Shown in pieces: positions 37,200-49,690 of a DNA stretch of 64,000 bases. The DNA comes from Owenia fusiformis (lineage: Eukaryota > Annelida > Polychaeta > Sabellida > Oweniidae). How positions within the stretch are numbered: the stretch's first letter is position 1; every line of letters begins with the position of its first letter. The stretch is from NCBI GenBank assembly GCA_903813345.2, contig CAIIXF020000012.1, positions 15,990,020 to 16,054,019 on the forward strand, given 5' to 3'. A program made the translations under genes and the position numbers. The notes under the pieces are model-generated. The model made no database searches and was not told the DNA's origin. It saw nothing but the letters and a program-made list of their open reading frames with translations.

Positions 37200-40100
37200 T
37201 TATTTTCCACTTTCTCTGTCTTTGACAATAATGTTGAATGGGCCAGGTTGAATTGAGATTCCGTAGGTGAATTTGGTTGGGTCAGGATCTGGTGGGTTGT
37301 TTTTATCTTCAGGGAAAATCTCCAGTTTTTGTAGTAGACTAGTGACAAACAGGAACATTCTCACTTTGGCCATTGCTTCTCCTAAACACTCTCGCTTACC
37401 AACTCCAAATGGTAGAAATCTATTGAGAAAGTAGTTAGGGCAACATTAAAACACAATACAAGCCATGCCTCATATTTTTGTTGTAAAGCAAATAAAATGT
37501 AGAAACTCATATGGAATCATCAGAAAAATGGTAGAATTTATAGTGCACTAATTCTGTAATAAATACATGTAACATTCCAATACAATTCTCTCTAAACAAA
37601 TTTTATTGTTGTAAACCCCAAACAACTGTAGAAACCCATGAAAACTCATTAGAAAATGGTGGATATTGTACTGCACAAACACTACTGTAATATATACATG
37701 TATGACTTACGATTTTCTCTCATTTCCTGGAAGCAAGTTACCTTCTTCATCTAAGAATCTTTCCACTTTGAACTCATATGGCTCATCAAAGTACTTCTCA
37801 TCATGATGTAATGCCCAGATGTTCATCCAAACCTTGTCAAAAAGTAGAATATTGTAACATGGGTCATTTGGCGCATGGTTTATATTGGCGAATTCAAGAT
37901 GAATCCCCAGGGTATTTGATCTGTATGGTACCATGAACTCAAGTGGAGTTCATCTTCAGGTAAAAAATCATGTCTGTTGTATATTAGTTGAGAAAAACAA
38001 AACAAATCTAATTACTCATCGCCTCAAAGGTTGGGATTTAAAAAAAAAATTATTTATAGTTTATTTTATTTTCACAAAAAAACAATAATTAATACAATGT
38101 CATTTGGCTTGGCTCAAAGAGCATTATAAGCCAAGTAAAACCTTGTAATCAAGGTAACATGTTTAAAGATTCACTCAACAGGGGCCTGGATTGGGATTGA
38201 GAAGAAGAGAGAAAATATTACAGACATGATAGCTAATATTTAACTTTTATCAAGTAACATTCAAAATAAAAGTATATGTACTCATGAGGCCACACAAAAT
38301 GCTGTCTGTTTCTAAAAAAAGTAATAAACAATTAGAGAGCCGCCAAATGTCAAAAAATGAAAAAATTGCTAATTCAGTTATACGAAGCAGCATCTTCATC
38401 CAAACCATGTCAAATAATTAATAATGTCGACAACTTTTTGTGTACATCGATATATTTGACACTCTCCCTTAACTTCTTGAAAGATATTTGTTGTAAAGTA
38501 ATGCAAATAGAAATGACACAATTTACTTACAAACCAGGTTATCAAATATGTGATAAAAATTTTCAAGTGTTAGTCCATTTGTCACTTTCTTGACGATGAA
38601 TATTTAAAAACATGATGTTTTTCTGTGCAAATACTATCATTAGGGAATATTGGAGTGATTTAGCTGGGTTGCCAAAAAATTAACGTTGGGGAAAATTTTT
38701 GTATCTATCACCATGGTAACGTACCAGGTACATGGTGGTATCCCAACGCTAAGTCAATAGTCAACGCCATGTTAAACCATGCACCCCTCCCTAATTAGCC
38801 GATATACTTTTTTCCCCAAACTAACTTTTTGTCCAACCCAGTTAAATCACTTCAGAAAACCCTTGTTATTATAAATTAAACATAAAACATCGTGTTTTTT
38901 ACAATTCATAGGTTCACTATAGTATGTATAGGGGTGACAAATGGACTATGTTGTTTGTGAACAATTTGAATGTCATAACACTCAAGGGACAACCATTGAA
39001 AAACTAAAGGATATTTTGAAAATGGAAAGATGGAAAATAGGACACTGACTGAAAAACAAAGAGCATAATTGTAGATCATTTTGAAAATGGAAAGGTGGAA
39101 AATAGGACACTGACTGAAAAACAAAGAGCATAATTGTAGATCATTTTGAAAATGGAAAGGTGGAAAATAGGACACTGACTGAAAAACAAAGAGCATAATT
39201 GTAGATCATTTTGAAAATGGAAAGATGGAAAATAGGACACTGACTGAAAAACAAAGAGCATAATTGTAGATCATTTTGAAAATGGAAAGGTGGAAAATAG
39301 GACACTGACTGAAAAACAAAGAGCATAATTGTAGATCATTTTGAAAATGGAAAGATGGAAAATAGGACACTGACTGAAAAACAAAGAGCATAATTGTAGA
39401 TCATTTTGAAAATGGAAAGGTGGAAAATAGGACACTGACTGAAAAACAAAGAGCATAATTGTAGATCAACACATAAAATACAACTAATCCTTTTATCAAT
39501 TCTGGTATTAACCATCTCATGTCTCAAATCAAAATATGTCAAGTGATCAAGCCCATGATGACTTGTGTGATTTCATTCATGTATTGTATATACATGTATT
39601 TGTTTCAATTAGCAGAAGAAAAACATTATTAAATAAATAAAAATGAAGACCTTCATTTTATTTTATTTAATGTCATTTTTGTTATTCTTACCTGTGTGCC
39701 ATATGGAACTTTGTAGCCCCCCACGCTAGTATCACAAAGGGTTTTATGTGCGATTGACAATGTAGTAGTCGTAGAGTAGCGTAGAATTTCTAAAATGGCA
39801 GCTTCTGTATAGTGCATGTTATGCCTATCCGCAAAAGTTGGTAGGCGACCATCACCAATGACATCATCAATTTCAGCTTGTATATTTTTCTGGACATCAG
39901 GATGGTTGACGAGAATCATCAGAAAAGATTTTAAAGTTGATGATGTTGTTATGATACCTAATGTTGGAAAATGCAAATGCAATTCAATGTTCTATTTAAT
40001 ATGTGCCTCAGGTGTCCAGAATCTGTACCTCCTTCTTCCCCCTGCTATAAACACTTCAAATTGCAGTAACATAAAAGCATACCTGAGCAGGAGGTACATG

Positions 40101-43100
40101 TATATAAGAGATAATTTGATTAGCTGTCTCAATGATGCAACAGCAAATCAAATTGCAAGTTCTTAAACGGGGAATCCTAACTGCTTATCCCAGGGGGAGG
40201 AGAAAGAAGATATTCTGGATCTTGAAGCCCTGAGATCAGAGAATGTAAAGACCTGAGCCACTGTTTTCTTGAAAATTGAATGTTAGTTAGCCTATTATAC
40301 CCTAGAATAAACCAAGAATGTTTAAAGGAAAATGAAATCAGATGATCAAAATTTTCATTCTATTGACCACAAAGCCAGAAGAACAAGTCGAATTCACTGA
40401 GAATCCAATAATTGAAATATATAAGAAATAATTACCAGCTACAAGAAGATCGAACAGAGCTCCGTGTATTTCATCTTGGCTGATTTCTCCTTGTTTGTAA
40501 TGCTGGTGAAAAACTTCACACACACTTCTACTTCTAGTCTCATCACTGTGCAAACTAAGCTGTAAAATAAAATGAACATGTCTTATATGTAATGCTTGTG
40601 CAAAACTTAAAGTTGTACCCAAACCATTTTATTTGACTTATAGATATACATTGTATTTATCTTACTGTATGGAAGGCCATTCTTTACGAAGATAAGCCAT
40701 CAACACTTCCTCATGATACCAGGGACTGATTTCATTTTCAGAGCAGAAATTTTATGTCACATGACAGGACGTTTGTGATTGAAACAATTTCCTGCGAAAT
40801 ACAATTTTGTAAATAATAATGAAATCCTCTTATGTTGAGCCAATTATTGCATGGTTGAGGCTACTCTTATCAATTTTTTGCAAAGGGTATAATATCACTT
40901 GCAATTAAGTGCAGAATCAATCGGGCTGAAATGCTATTGAAATCAGTTCTACCACAAAAACAGACACGTGCTGACTTTATATCCCTGATATCATGATAAA
41001 ATGAATTTTTGGAATTGTTGATGGTTCACCATCGTAATAGGTAATAAGCTAGCACCCAAAAATGTATTAGTTCGTGAACAAATTGAAATTACTTGTTTCT
41101 TATGTATTTTTATGTGATACTTCAGAAAATGTTTGTCTGACGCGCCGTATCCGGGGCGAAAGTTGTCAAATTGGCGTTTTCGACCCTAAAATGGAAAATT
41201 ACAGGGGGTACTTTATCATCACTCGATAAATCATTCTGTTAGTCTTCAATCATCATAATAATTTTATGGGGAGTTGATTGGATCATGCTGAGGTAGTATG
41301 TAAAATTTCAATGCTCTGTCACTCATGGTTGTCATGGAAACCACAATTTTCGTTCAAAATATCCTTAATTTTGCAAAACCTGAACATGTACATCATGTAG
41401 AATATGGATTATTTTTCGAATCAATACATATCAGCACATTTTAGCACACTCAAAATAACCAGTACAGTTCAAACATTTGTTTAAATATAAAGGATATTGC
41501 AATTTACATGATTGGTCAGTGTCAAAGAACATACAATTACATGAGTGATCAAAAGTGGGCGTCGCCCCCATAATAGTAGTTGATTGCTATACTCTATAAA
41601 AACAGAGTTTAACTTGACTTTTGAGATACATTTACACTAGACTTATTTGATTATATTTTATATCAAGCATTTCTGGTAAATAATGTACATCTAAGTGTCA
41701 TAGTTATTGCATGAGGGGGGGGGGTACAGAGGGGGCTAGTAAAAGAATTGGGAGGAGGCAGAGCTAATCAGCCTTAAGTATCTATCTCATCTGGATTTCA
41801 TGGGGTACATCTTCTGCATGGGTCTTCTTCATATTCATCTCAGTATATGGGATATTACAACTTACATGATTGGTCAGTGTCAAAGAACATACAATTACAC
41901 AAGTAATCAAAAGTGGGCGTCGCCCCCATACTAGAGTAGATGATTGCTATTCTCTATAAAAAACAGAGTTAAACTTGACTTGAGATACATTTACATTGGA
42001 CTTCTTTGATTATACTTTATATTTTCTGGTAAATAATGTACAACTCAGTGCAATGGTTATTGCATGAGGAGGGGTGAGGTTAGTAACAGAATTGGGAGGG
42101 GGCAGAGTTAATCAGCCTTAGGAATAAATTCTTTCTTTTGGACTTCTTCATAGAGTATTTTCTGGGTCTTCTTAGTTATCTCAATATACTGTATATAGTT
42201 ATTGTATGGGATGGGGGTAGTAACAGAATTGGGAGGGGTGGGGGGAACAAGTCAGCATTAAGTATCAATTTCATCTTCAGAGTTCTGGATTTCATAAGAT
42301 ACATCTTCTGGAGTCTTTCTGATTCATCTCCTGGTGCTATATCAACAATCATTTGTCTGAGAATACCAGTCAATACCCAATGCAATGGTGGAGTCATTCA
42401 GTTTCCATCCATGTTCATCTTCTGCTGGAATGTCAGGGTTTACAATATGGGCCATATGCACGATAAGTGCTTTGTAGTAAGCTCTTGACAAGGTGGAAGA
42501 AGACTGATGTCGGTTCATTCACAGTCTTTGATTGTTTTATGGGGTCTAAACTTCTATTTCAATTGGTTTATGTGGTTTTGCTGGTGTAAGACATTGTGGC
42601 TTAACATAAATGTTTTTTTATTATATTAATCAGTCTTCTTTTGTTTGCAGTCCAGCACTACACTTTGCTGTATTCTGTGCTTATCCTAACACATTGATTG
42701 CAGGACTTATAAATGAAAGATATGTAGTCTTTAAAATGCACATGAGAGATGGATTGAAAATGTGTTTATTCGTTGTGACAATATTACTCTTTGGGCCCAT
42801 ATGGGCCCTAAGGAAATATCATACTAAATTTCATGGATTCTCTGATGGGTTGTTTTGTTTCTGGAGCTGGCAGAAAATACATGTTTTTCAAGATACTTCT
42901 AACAGCAGAGTGATTATGTGATAATGAAATCCAAAATTCTATAAACGAACCTGATAGGAGAAGAAGTGGGTGGTGGCACATCACCTTATCAAATGTAGAA
43001 ATACATGAGTCCCTTAAGATTGGAATGAGTTCATGAATAAGGATGCAAACAAGAAGCAACTATACCAGTTACACTTAATTGAATAAGACCAGAATATGCC

Positions 43101-46100
43101 AAGAAAAAATCTACTGTGTAGCAGGTGGGAAATGCCATATCCTTTCTAGTGATCATCATGATAAACCATGAAATTTTATTTCTTCCCAGCCCTTCAGGTG
43201 AGACAGAAAGATGCTATGAGTATCAGAATGTCTAGTTATGGCAATACAATAACAACTATAGATGAGCCTTCACATAGTCTGATCATTTTCATTCTTGTGA
43301 TTTATCGCATGATATTGATATATAAACAATCTCTCAAGAGAAAATACCACTAAACACTTGCAGATTTGAGAGTCATTCAACTGGGACTCAATATGGTGCT
43401 CCATCTTTTTAAAATGTGCTATCCTGCCCCTTCAAAGCCTTGCACTTACTTCATCTAGCGAAGGTATGAAGGCTGCATATATTATGCCAGGCCCTAGATG
43501 GGAGTAGTAACAGAATAATTGGGAGGGAGTAGAGCTCCCTCCTAGGTCTGAAACCACTTCCCCACCCTAACCTCATGTAAAAACTATACTACTAAACATA
43601 TTTATGAGAAATGGTTTATATAAATTATATTTGAACATGACTGTATTCACACCTTCTATAAACTGTGAACAAAGTCAACATTTTACCCAGGGTATATATG
43701 TCAACACTACCCTTGGTAATACGAGTAATGTGTGACATCAAGAGGGCTGTAGTAATGGCAGACCATAAGTTGAATATTCGAAAAATTTTGGGGAGTTTTC
43801 ATGTTTGAATTGTAATATATACCTCAGAGCAGGTGTGATATTGACAATGACCCCTTAGGGCTAGGTACAAAAGCTTTCGAACCCCTCACTCCCTTGCATA
43901 GCCATGTGGAGTGTATAATAGAAGTATAGATGACGTATAGATGACAGTGATCTTCCAAGCATTAAAGCAAGTGGGTGCAGTACCCACCTGAGGTTTTGAA
44001 AATAGGTTTGCACCCACCTGAAAATCCATATGCACCCACTTGAAAGTTAGAGAAATCATGAAAAATTGGCATATTTTGACCAATTTTGGTCTAAATTGTG
44101 AAAATGAAAATTTTGTACCCACCTAAGAAGAAATCCTGGGGAGATCACTGAATGATCTTAAAACTCAAGTTGACCTCTGTTTGTAGAGAATGAACCATAT
44201 ACTGTTGTTGGGGAGATTCCCACTTTTGATCACTTATGTAATTGTTTGGTCTTGGATACTTACCTATCATGTTTATTGTAATATCCTATATATTGAGATG
44301 AATATGAAGAAGACCTAGAATATGTACATGTTCCTTAGTAAATCCAGAACGAAGTATTATGAGCCCCCTTCCAGTTTCTATTACTAGCCCCCCCCCTCTC
44401 TCTCTCAACCTGCCTCTCATGCAATAACTATTAAACTCAGATGTCACTGGTCAGTATCGAGCGATGGTATATGCCATATAAGCCTGGTTTAGTTCAAATA
44501 TCAAAGTATTACACCGACTATAAAGAAGTTTAAGTCAATGAAAACTATAAATATCTTCTCAACTGACACCAGTGAGATGTACATTATTTACCTGAAATGG
44601 TTGATATTAAGTATAATCAAAGAAGTATAAATGATAAATATATATATATCTTGAAAATTCTACTTAAATCCTGTATTTATAGAGAATGGAAATCATCTAC
44701 TATTATGAAGGTGATGATGCGTACTTTTGATCACTTATGTAATGGTATGGTCTTTGACACCAATCATGTAAAATGTAGTACCTATATATTGTAATGAAAA
44801 TGAAGAAGACCCAGAAGATGTAACTTTTGAAAATCCAGAACTATATAAATGACAATTATACTAAGGCTGATTAGCTCTGCCCCCTCAAAATTCTGTTACT
44901 ACCACCATGGGCTTTGAAAGCCCATGCTACCACCCGCCCCCCCCCCCTCCGCTCCCATGCAACAACTTTTACACTTATATGTACATTATTTACCAGAAAT
45001 GCATGATATTAAGTATATTTAAAGAACTTCAATATAAATGTATCTCAAAAGTCAAGTTAAACTCTGTCTAATTCAGAGAATGGTAATCATTTACTATTAT
45101 GGGGGCGACGCCCACTTTTGATCACTTATGTAGTAGTATGGTCTTTGACACTTACCAATTATATAAATTGCAATATCCTTTATGCTTAAACAAATGCTTG
45201 AACTTCCCTGGCCATTTTGGGTGTGCTAAAATATTCTTATATCTGTTGATTTGAAAAATAATCCTCATTCTATATTATGTCCCTTTACAGGTTTGGCCAA
45301 AATTAAGGATTTTTCAATGAAAATTGTGGTTTCCATGGCAACCATGAGTGACAGGTGATTGAACCTTAACATACTACCTCAGCATGATCCAATCAACTCC
45401 CCATAAAATTATTATGATGATTGAAGACCAACTGAAGGATTTATTCAATGATGATAAAGTACCCCCTGTAATTTTCCATTTTAGGGTCGAAAACGCCAAT
45501 TTGACAACTTTCGCCCCGGATACGGCGCGTCAGACAAACATTTTCTGAAGTATCACATAAAAATACATAAGAAACAAGTAATTTCAATTTGTTCACGAAC
45601 TAATACATTTTTGGGTGCTAGCTTACTACCTATAAAGTGTGGCTTTCATACGGTAAGATACACTGTAGCATTAATATCTCTAAATCAAGTAAAGTGGTTT
45701 GAGTACAACTTTAAGATTTTTATTTTTCTATATATGGTCTTTTTGTGAATTTCAGTCAAGTAAAAATATTTATTTAATCATTAGAACTTTTTGATTTAGC
45801 GCCAGAATAACTTGGCACACAGCATGATTGTCAAAACTGTCATGACCTCAAAACGTGTGCAAAAATAACATTTCAGAGGTGGACAGTTTTATCTTAATGA
45901 ATTGTGTTTGTGCGGAAATATCACAAGCTTTGTAGTCAAAATAAAAAGAGATATTATTTGTGCTAAATACAAGCTAATAAGAGATTCCAAAATTGGTTTT
46001 TTGTAACTTTAAAAAACTTCACATACATGTACACTTCTAGTCTGATCACTGCAAGCTTAGCAGTTATTGGTTCAATACTTCACATAAACTGTACCTGTAG

Positions 46101-47838
46101 TCAGCTTGTTCGTAGCAGCAAAATAGAATTAAATTGATGTATCCATTATCACATACCAATAATGGATTCATCAATTCATACCTTTTTCTCGGCTGTATTC
46201 ATCCAGTCTGAAAATAGTTTCTCTCGTATCGACTTGTGTTCTTTTAGAATTTCAAAGGATTCATTTCCAAAGTATCTTAGCCATGGAAACATGTCTAATT
46301 CAGCCCCTAGCCCTCCTGAGCCACATCTCTCCATGCTTTTTACCAGGTCACACACCAGTTGGAACTCATGAGAACTTTTATCAATTTGTTCTCCAACAAG
46401 CTAAAATTAAATGGTAATTCATTTGATATGTATAATGTGCACAATGGTATTTTTTGCTCTCTCTTGGCTTCATATATTGATTCTGAAACAAACTACTGTA
46501 AACAATTAGAATATTCAAGAATTTCATGACATATGTTATATTTCAAACTTTTACACATCAACTGTCCCTTTAAAGGAATATTCCTTGCCAAACCATCTCT
46601 CTCCTCATATGGTAGCTATAACCATATATATGCTTGCCATGTTTAGCAAAACACGCAAAAATGTTTTGATATGGTCAAATTTGATCACTTAGAAATGTGA
46701 TGCTCAATTCCAGTAAGCTGCCATCTTTTAAAATTTTAAACAGGAAGTGATGTCATCGACTCTCAACTTTGCATATAGCATTAGGTGAGGAGCTATTAAG
46801 AATTACAAAACCAGCTAAATATTCTTTTTCAACTTTGTATCATATTTAATCCTTCTGAAAATCTCTTCTTTTATTCTAAGTTGACAAGCCCTTAAAATAT
46901 TTTTGCACAGAAAGTAATGATCACTTGTCTAGAAGTGATTTTGTGCTACTTTCCTATACTGTTATGGGCAAGGTTATAGAAGTTGAGAGTTGATGACATC
47001 ACTTCCTGCAAGAAATCTTAAAAGATGGCAGCTCACTGGAAATAAGCACTAGATTTTTAAATGATCAATATTGACCACATTAAAACATTTTCCCATGTTT
47101 TGATAAATATGGAAACTATATATATGATTATAGCTACCATATCAAGAGAGAAAGGGTCTGGCAAGGAATATTCCTTTAATTCAGTTTATTTTTGATAGAT
47201 TTACCATGTTATATGTGAGATATGTCTTTAAATGCCTCTGTTTTCTAAAGTTTAAAATGCAAGTTAGGAGGCAATAAAGGCGATGTTCTACTCACCAGAA
47301 CTGTCATAATATTTGTTATGCATTGATCCACAGACTCCCTTGGGTCAAATGGAGTGTTACCGTGACTTTGAAATCTTGAAATACAGTCCTGGATTTCATC
47401 TGATGCTAAAATTGCTATTCTGTCCATGCCATCTCCAAACTGCTTGAGTCCCCGGTGAGCTATTTTCTTTACTCTCTTCAAATCTTGTGATAAGTCTCGG
47501 AAGGTTATATCTTTGTCACCGCCAGGGGTTACAAAGTTTATCCTCCATGAGAAAGGACGTCCAGCAAAATCCTCAGATTTTTCCAACAGCGCTTCTCTCA
47601 TGACATCATTCTCACTCAACACAACAATCTCTTCATTAAACATTTGGATTTTGAAAACATTTCCATGTCGTTTGCTCCATTCATGTAACTGAACATACGG
47701 AGTTTGTGAAATCATTTGAAAAGCATTACCAATGACTGGTAATCCCCTTGGTCCTGGAATGTCCAATCTTTTCCAAACCCTTTTCTGTATTATCCACAAT
47801 AAAATGAGAGAAAAAATGAATAGCACTGCTGGCAACAT
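37200..47838 (-). CDS. Cytochrome P450 A, CYP2-clan (CYP1/CYP17-like)
   Basis: Six minus-strand exons: 47296-47838, 46182-46400, 40436-40559, 39692-39957, 37711-37832, 37200-37419. All junctions are GT-AG and the frame joins to 497 aa, a normal P450 length. The start is taken at MLPAVLFIF; the open frame extends nine codons further, but only to a GTG with a TGA just upstream. Order: N-terminal membrane anchor (about 3-19), proline hinge DIPGPRGLPVIGN, FAGRP, I-helix AGIITTSS, K-helix EILR, KVERF, heme loop FLPFGVGKRECLGE with the cysteine ligand. It should be a microsomal heme monooxygenase; the substrate is unknown. Oddities: the I-helix has Ile where Asp/Glu is usual (AGxD/ETT), and the C-helix WxxxR is replaced by LKRVK. 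Introns carry a 5.4-kb foldback element, a TTAA element and a 65-bp minisatellite. Tandem paralogue of P450 B. Confidence 0.92.
38654..38851. mobile_element. Small TIR element in P450 A intron 4
   Basis: The ends AGTGATTTAGCTGGGTTG and, inverted, AGTGATTTAACTGGGTTG run into TTAnnnTTGGGGAAAA on each side. About 198 bp, non-coding. No equivalent was seen in the matching intron of P450 B. Confidence 0.7.
39010..39469. repeat. 65-bp minisatellite, 7 copies, in P450 A intron 4
   Basis: Exact 65-bp spacing of GACACTGACTGAAAAACAAA at 39041, 39106, 39171, 39236, 39301, 39366 and 39431. The only obvious variation is A or G in GGAAARRTGG (order A,G,G,A,G,A,G), suggesting partial growth by 130-bp dimers. 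The repeat is open through on the minus strand in successive frames, giving five overlapping 61-codon frames that are not genes. Confidence 0.95.
40610..46008. mobile_element. 5.4-kb foldback element in P450 A intron 2
   Basis: The arms are inverted copies: 41036-41420 (GCTAGCACCCAAAAATG..., GCGCCGTATCCGGGGCGAAA) matches 45300-45634 inverted, and an outer pair (40610-40680 against 45645-45714) extends it. Each arm has about three tandem copies of a unit near 358 bp (in the left arm at 41505 and 41863) holding AAAGTGGGCGTCGCCCCCAT and G-runs; the right arm carries them inverted (44150-45190). The roughly 1.6-kb centre (42500-44150) has several 60-100 codon frames with no recognised domain. P450 B lacks it: B reads GTGCAAAACTTCACATAC where A has GTGCAAAACTT, the element, then AAACTTCACATAC. 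It inserted in an 86-bp exon-3 repeat unit, probably duplicating AACTT or slightly more. Confidence 0.75.
44899..44933. mobile_element. 21-bp perfect palindrome with 7-bp direct repeats
   Basis: 44906-44926 is CATGGGCTTT-G-AAAGCCCATG, flanked by CTACCAC on both sides (44899-44905, 44927-44933). It is the same half-sequence as the palindrome at 33189, with a shorter centre. It sits within a repeat unit of the foldback element's right arm and is absent from the sister units. Confidence 0.65.
46574..47175. mobile_element. 602-bp TTAA-flanked TIR element in P450 A intron 1
   Basis: The ends are AGGAATATTCCTTGCCA and its inverse, flanked by TTAA on both sides. Inverted homology continues inside (TAAAAGATGGCAGCT, GAAGTGATGTCATC and AGTTGAGAGT match opposed copies). 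P450 B has the uninterrupted site CCCTTTAATTCAG near 57390. A TTAA duplication points to the piggyBac or Kolobok type; there is no transposase frame. Confidence 0.85.
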
Positions 47839-48689
47839 TTTGAATGATTTCAACTTCCAACTCACACTTGTTCAATCTTGAGAAACAACCATGTATATAT
47901 TAAAGGGGTGGTATACAATTATACGAGGGTCATTCAAAATTGTTGACATTTTTTGCTTATCAGAGAGTTAATGTTTTGTTAAAATTGTTTTAGTGTTTCT
48001 GACTCATTGAAAGTACAACTGACATATTTGAACCAGACAGCTTCAGGAAAATTTGTAAATGGCAACTATTTTGGCAACAAATTCCAAATTGTTACTAAGA
48101 ATAGCTTATATTATGCAGCACAAGTATTAACACCTACACAAATGAATGCAACATGTTAAATGTAAATAGGTCATTATACAATAACTAACTTAGTATACCA
48201 ACCCTAATATGTTGTAATGGTGGTTTACACATTATATGAGTGGACATTTGATGATTCGAAATTTCAACACTTTTTTTAACAACCCTCATATGTGTTTTTT
48301 ATTATACGTGTTATTTTTGATTTATCTTTTTGTCATGTTCTATCATATTTCGGTGAGTTTGACACAGTCGAGTATTAGAGGTCACTTGAGATGTTGAAAT
48401 CAAGATAATTTGTGTCACTCCATTTAGGTCTTATACAACTTACATTGCTTTTTATGTCAAGTGGTGACATATTTCTATAGTCTGTAAAATTTCTATGGAT
48501 GACATTTGGTGTTTGGTAGTAGTTAATGTTTTTCATTTGATGTGTGTGCCATTTTGCATGTAAATGACGTTAATGCCTTGAAATTATGTTGTTGTCAAAA
48601 ATACACTGAAGGATTAGCTGTTTGAGTTTTGAGACATAGAATAGATTTTAAAAAGGACAAATGTATTGTTTCAGTTGCATTCATCTGCT

Positions 48690-48790
48690 TCTTGTCTTAC
48701 CAAATCTCACAGCCATAGCATAAAGTAGAGGTCTTGGGTTCAAACCCAGGTCACAGCGCTTCTTGTGATTTGTCTTTGACCTATGACTGC
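48690..48790. repeat. SINE-like stretch with B box, A copy
   Basis: GTCTTGGGTTCAAACCCAGG resembles a Pol III B box and T-arm. No convincing A box or tRNA fold was found. The same stretch occurs at about 59020-59120 with one change in the stem (CCCACG). Confidence 0.35.
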
Positions 48791-48994
48791 TGACCTATAC
48801 CGGCGATTACTAGAGTGCTGCTAACTCGATAAAAGGCTGGCGCTGGCTAGAATTGTCTATGGTTCCAGCCAGGATAAAGATACCAGTTCTTCAACTTGAC
48901 AATGGGAAGAACTGCTCTACCTAAGTGACTAATATGTCATGTTATGACATCTAAAGAGTCGATAAAAGATATATATATATTGGACTGACTAATG

Positions 48995-49196
48995 CAGGCC
49001 CGTAGCCACGATTTGCCAAGGGGGGTTCACCTTTTGGAAAATTCCAGGGGGTCACTTTTGACAATTATGGTCCAAAAATGGCCAAAATCACTTAAAGAGT
49101 GCTCATAATGGTGAAAAACTGCATGATTTTGAAGGAATTTTTGGTCAGGGGGGGGGGGTTCGCTCGAACCCATCAACCCCCCTGGCTACGGGCCTG
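48995..49196. mobile_element. CAGGCCCGTAGCC-family element upstream of P450 A
   Basis: The ends CAGGCCCGTAGCCA are inverted, with a G-run inside the right end. Flanks TAATG and TGATG differ by one base, consistent with an aged 5-bp duplication. Present at the same place upstream of P450 B, so it predates the gene duplication. Confidence 0.75.
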
Positions 49197-49201
49197 TGAT
49201 G

Positions 49202-49341
49202 AATACAAAATGCTCATCAAACATTGCAGATGCAAATGGCACAAAATTCGAGCTGCTAGGTGGATTTGCTGAACAGTGCTGACATTTTTGCCTTAACATT
49301 TGACACATGTTTTCTGCAATGGTTGATGAGCATTTTGTATT
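49202..49341. mobile_element. 140-bp hairpin element upstream of P450 A
   Basis: AATACAAAATGCTCATCAA and its inverse close a 140-bp segment with about 28-bp arms (AMCATTGCAGA continues them). The shared copy is at 59534-59673 upstream of P450 B. Confidence 0.75.
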
Positions 49342-49690
49342 AATCTTGTCTAGATAGTAATTCAGGAGTCCTCATGATATCTCGTCTTCCAGGTTTCAAG
49401 AATCTTTGTATTTCTGATTGCCAATACATGCGAAAAACTTTTGAACTTTTTAGAAGAACTTTATTTTACAAAAATGTGGTTAAACGGGGATTTAAGCTTA
49501 AAGATTTAGAATTTGTACGAGTTATACAAATGGCAAGTATTTTGAAATTATGTCTCGTATTTGTCAAATTATATGAGTGGGGATCTGAACTGGTGTACAT
49601 ATCTCACCAATCTTGACAATCAAATTGATTAGGATAGGGTCCTGAAGTTCAAATTTTGAATCATTTAATAATTTTTTTAATTTCATTTTC

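Larger units (their letters stand above)
47839..49690. repeat. Upstream half of the P450 A duplication unit
   Basis: Near-identical to 58057-60016 upstream of P450 B; differences are few substitutions and one indel (a stretch near 58596-58724 present only in B). It includes the 5' flank of exon 1, a SINE-like stretch and two small TIR elements. Both copies therefore carry the same putative promoter; no clear TATA box was assigned. Confidence 0.8.

Noticed and set aside
39076-39542. Overlapping minus-strand 61-68 codon frames
   Set aside because: They are read-through of a 65-bp minisatellite inside a P450 intron.
39816-40166. Plus-strand 116-codon frame, and its partner at 55780-56025
   Set aside because: Both are antisense shadows of P450 exon 4.
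42138-43353. 60-116 codon frames in the core of the 5.4-kb foldback element as a transposase
   Set aside because: They lie on both strands, overlap each other, include arm repeats, and show no DDE-type motif or zinc finger that I can see.
47839-47865. P450 A start at the GTG giving MSWKLKSFK (and the same at 58057-58083 in B)
   Set aside because: GTG is not an expected start in an animal nuclear gene. The first in-frame ATG, nine codons later, begins a normal P450 membrane anchor.
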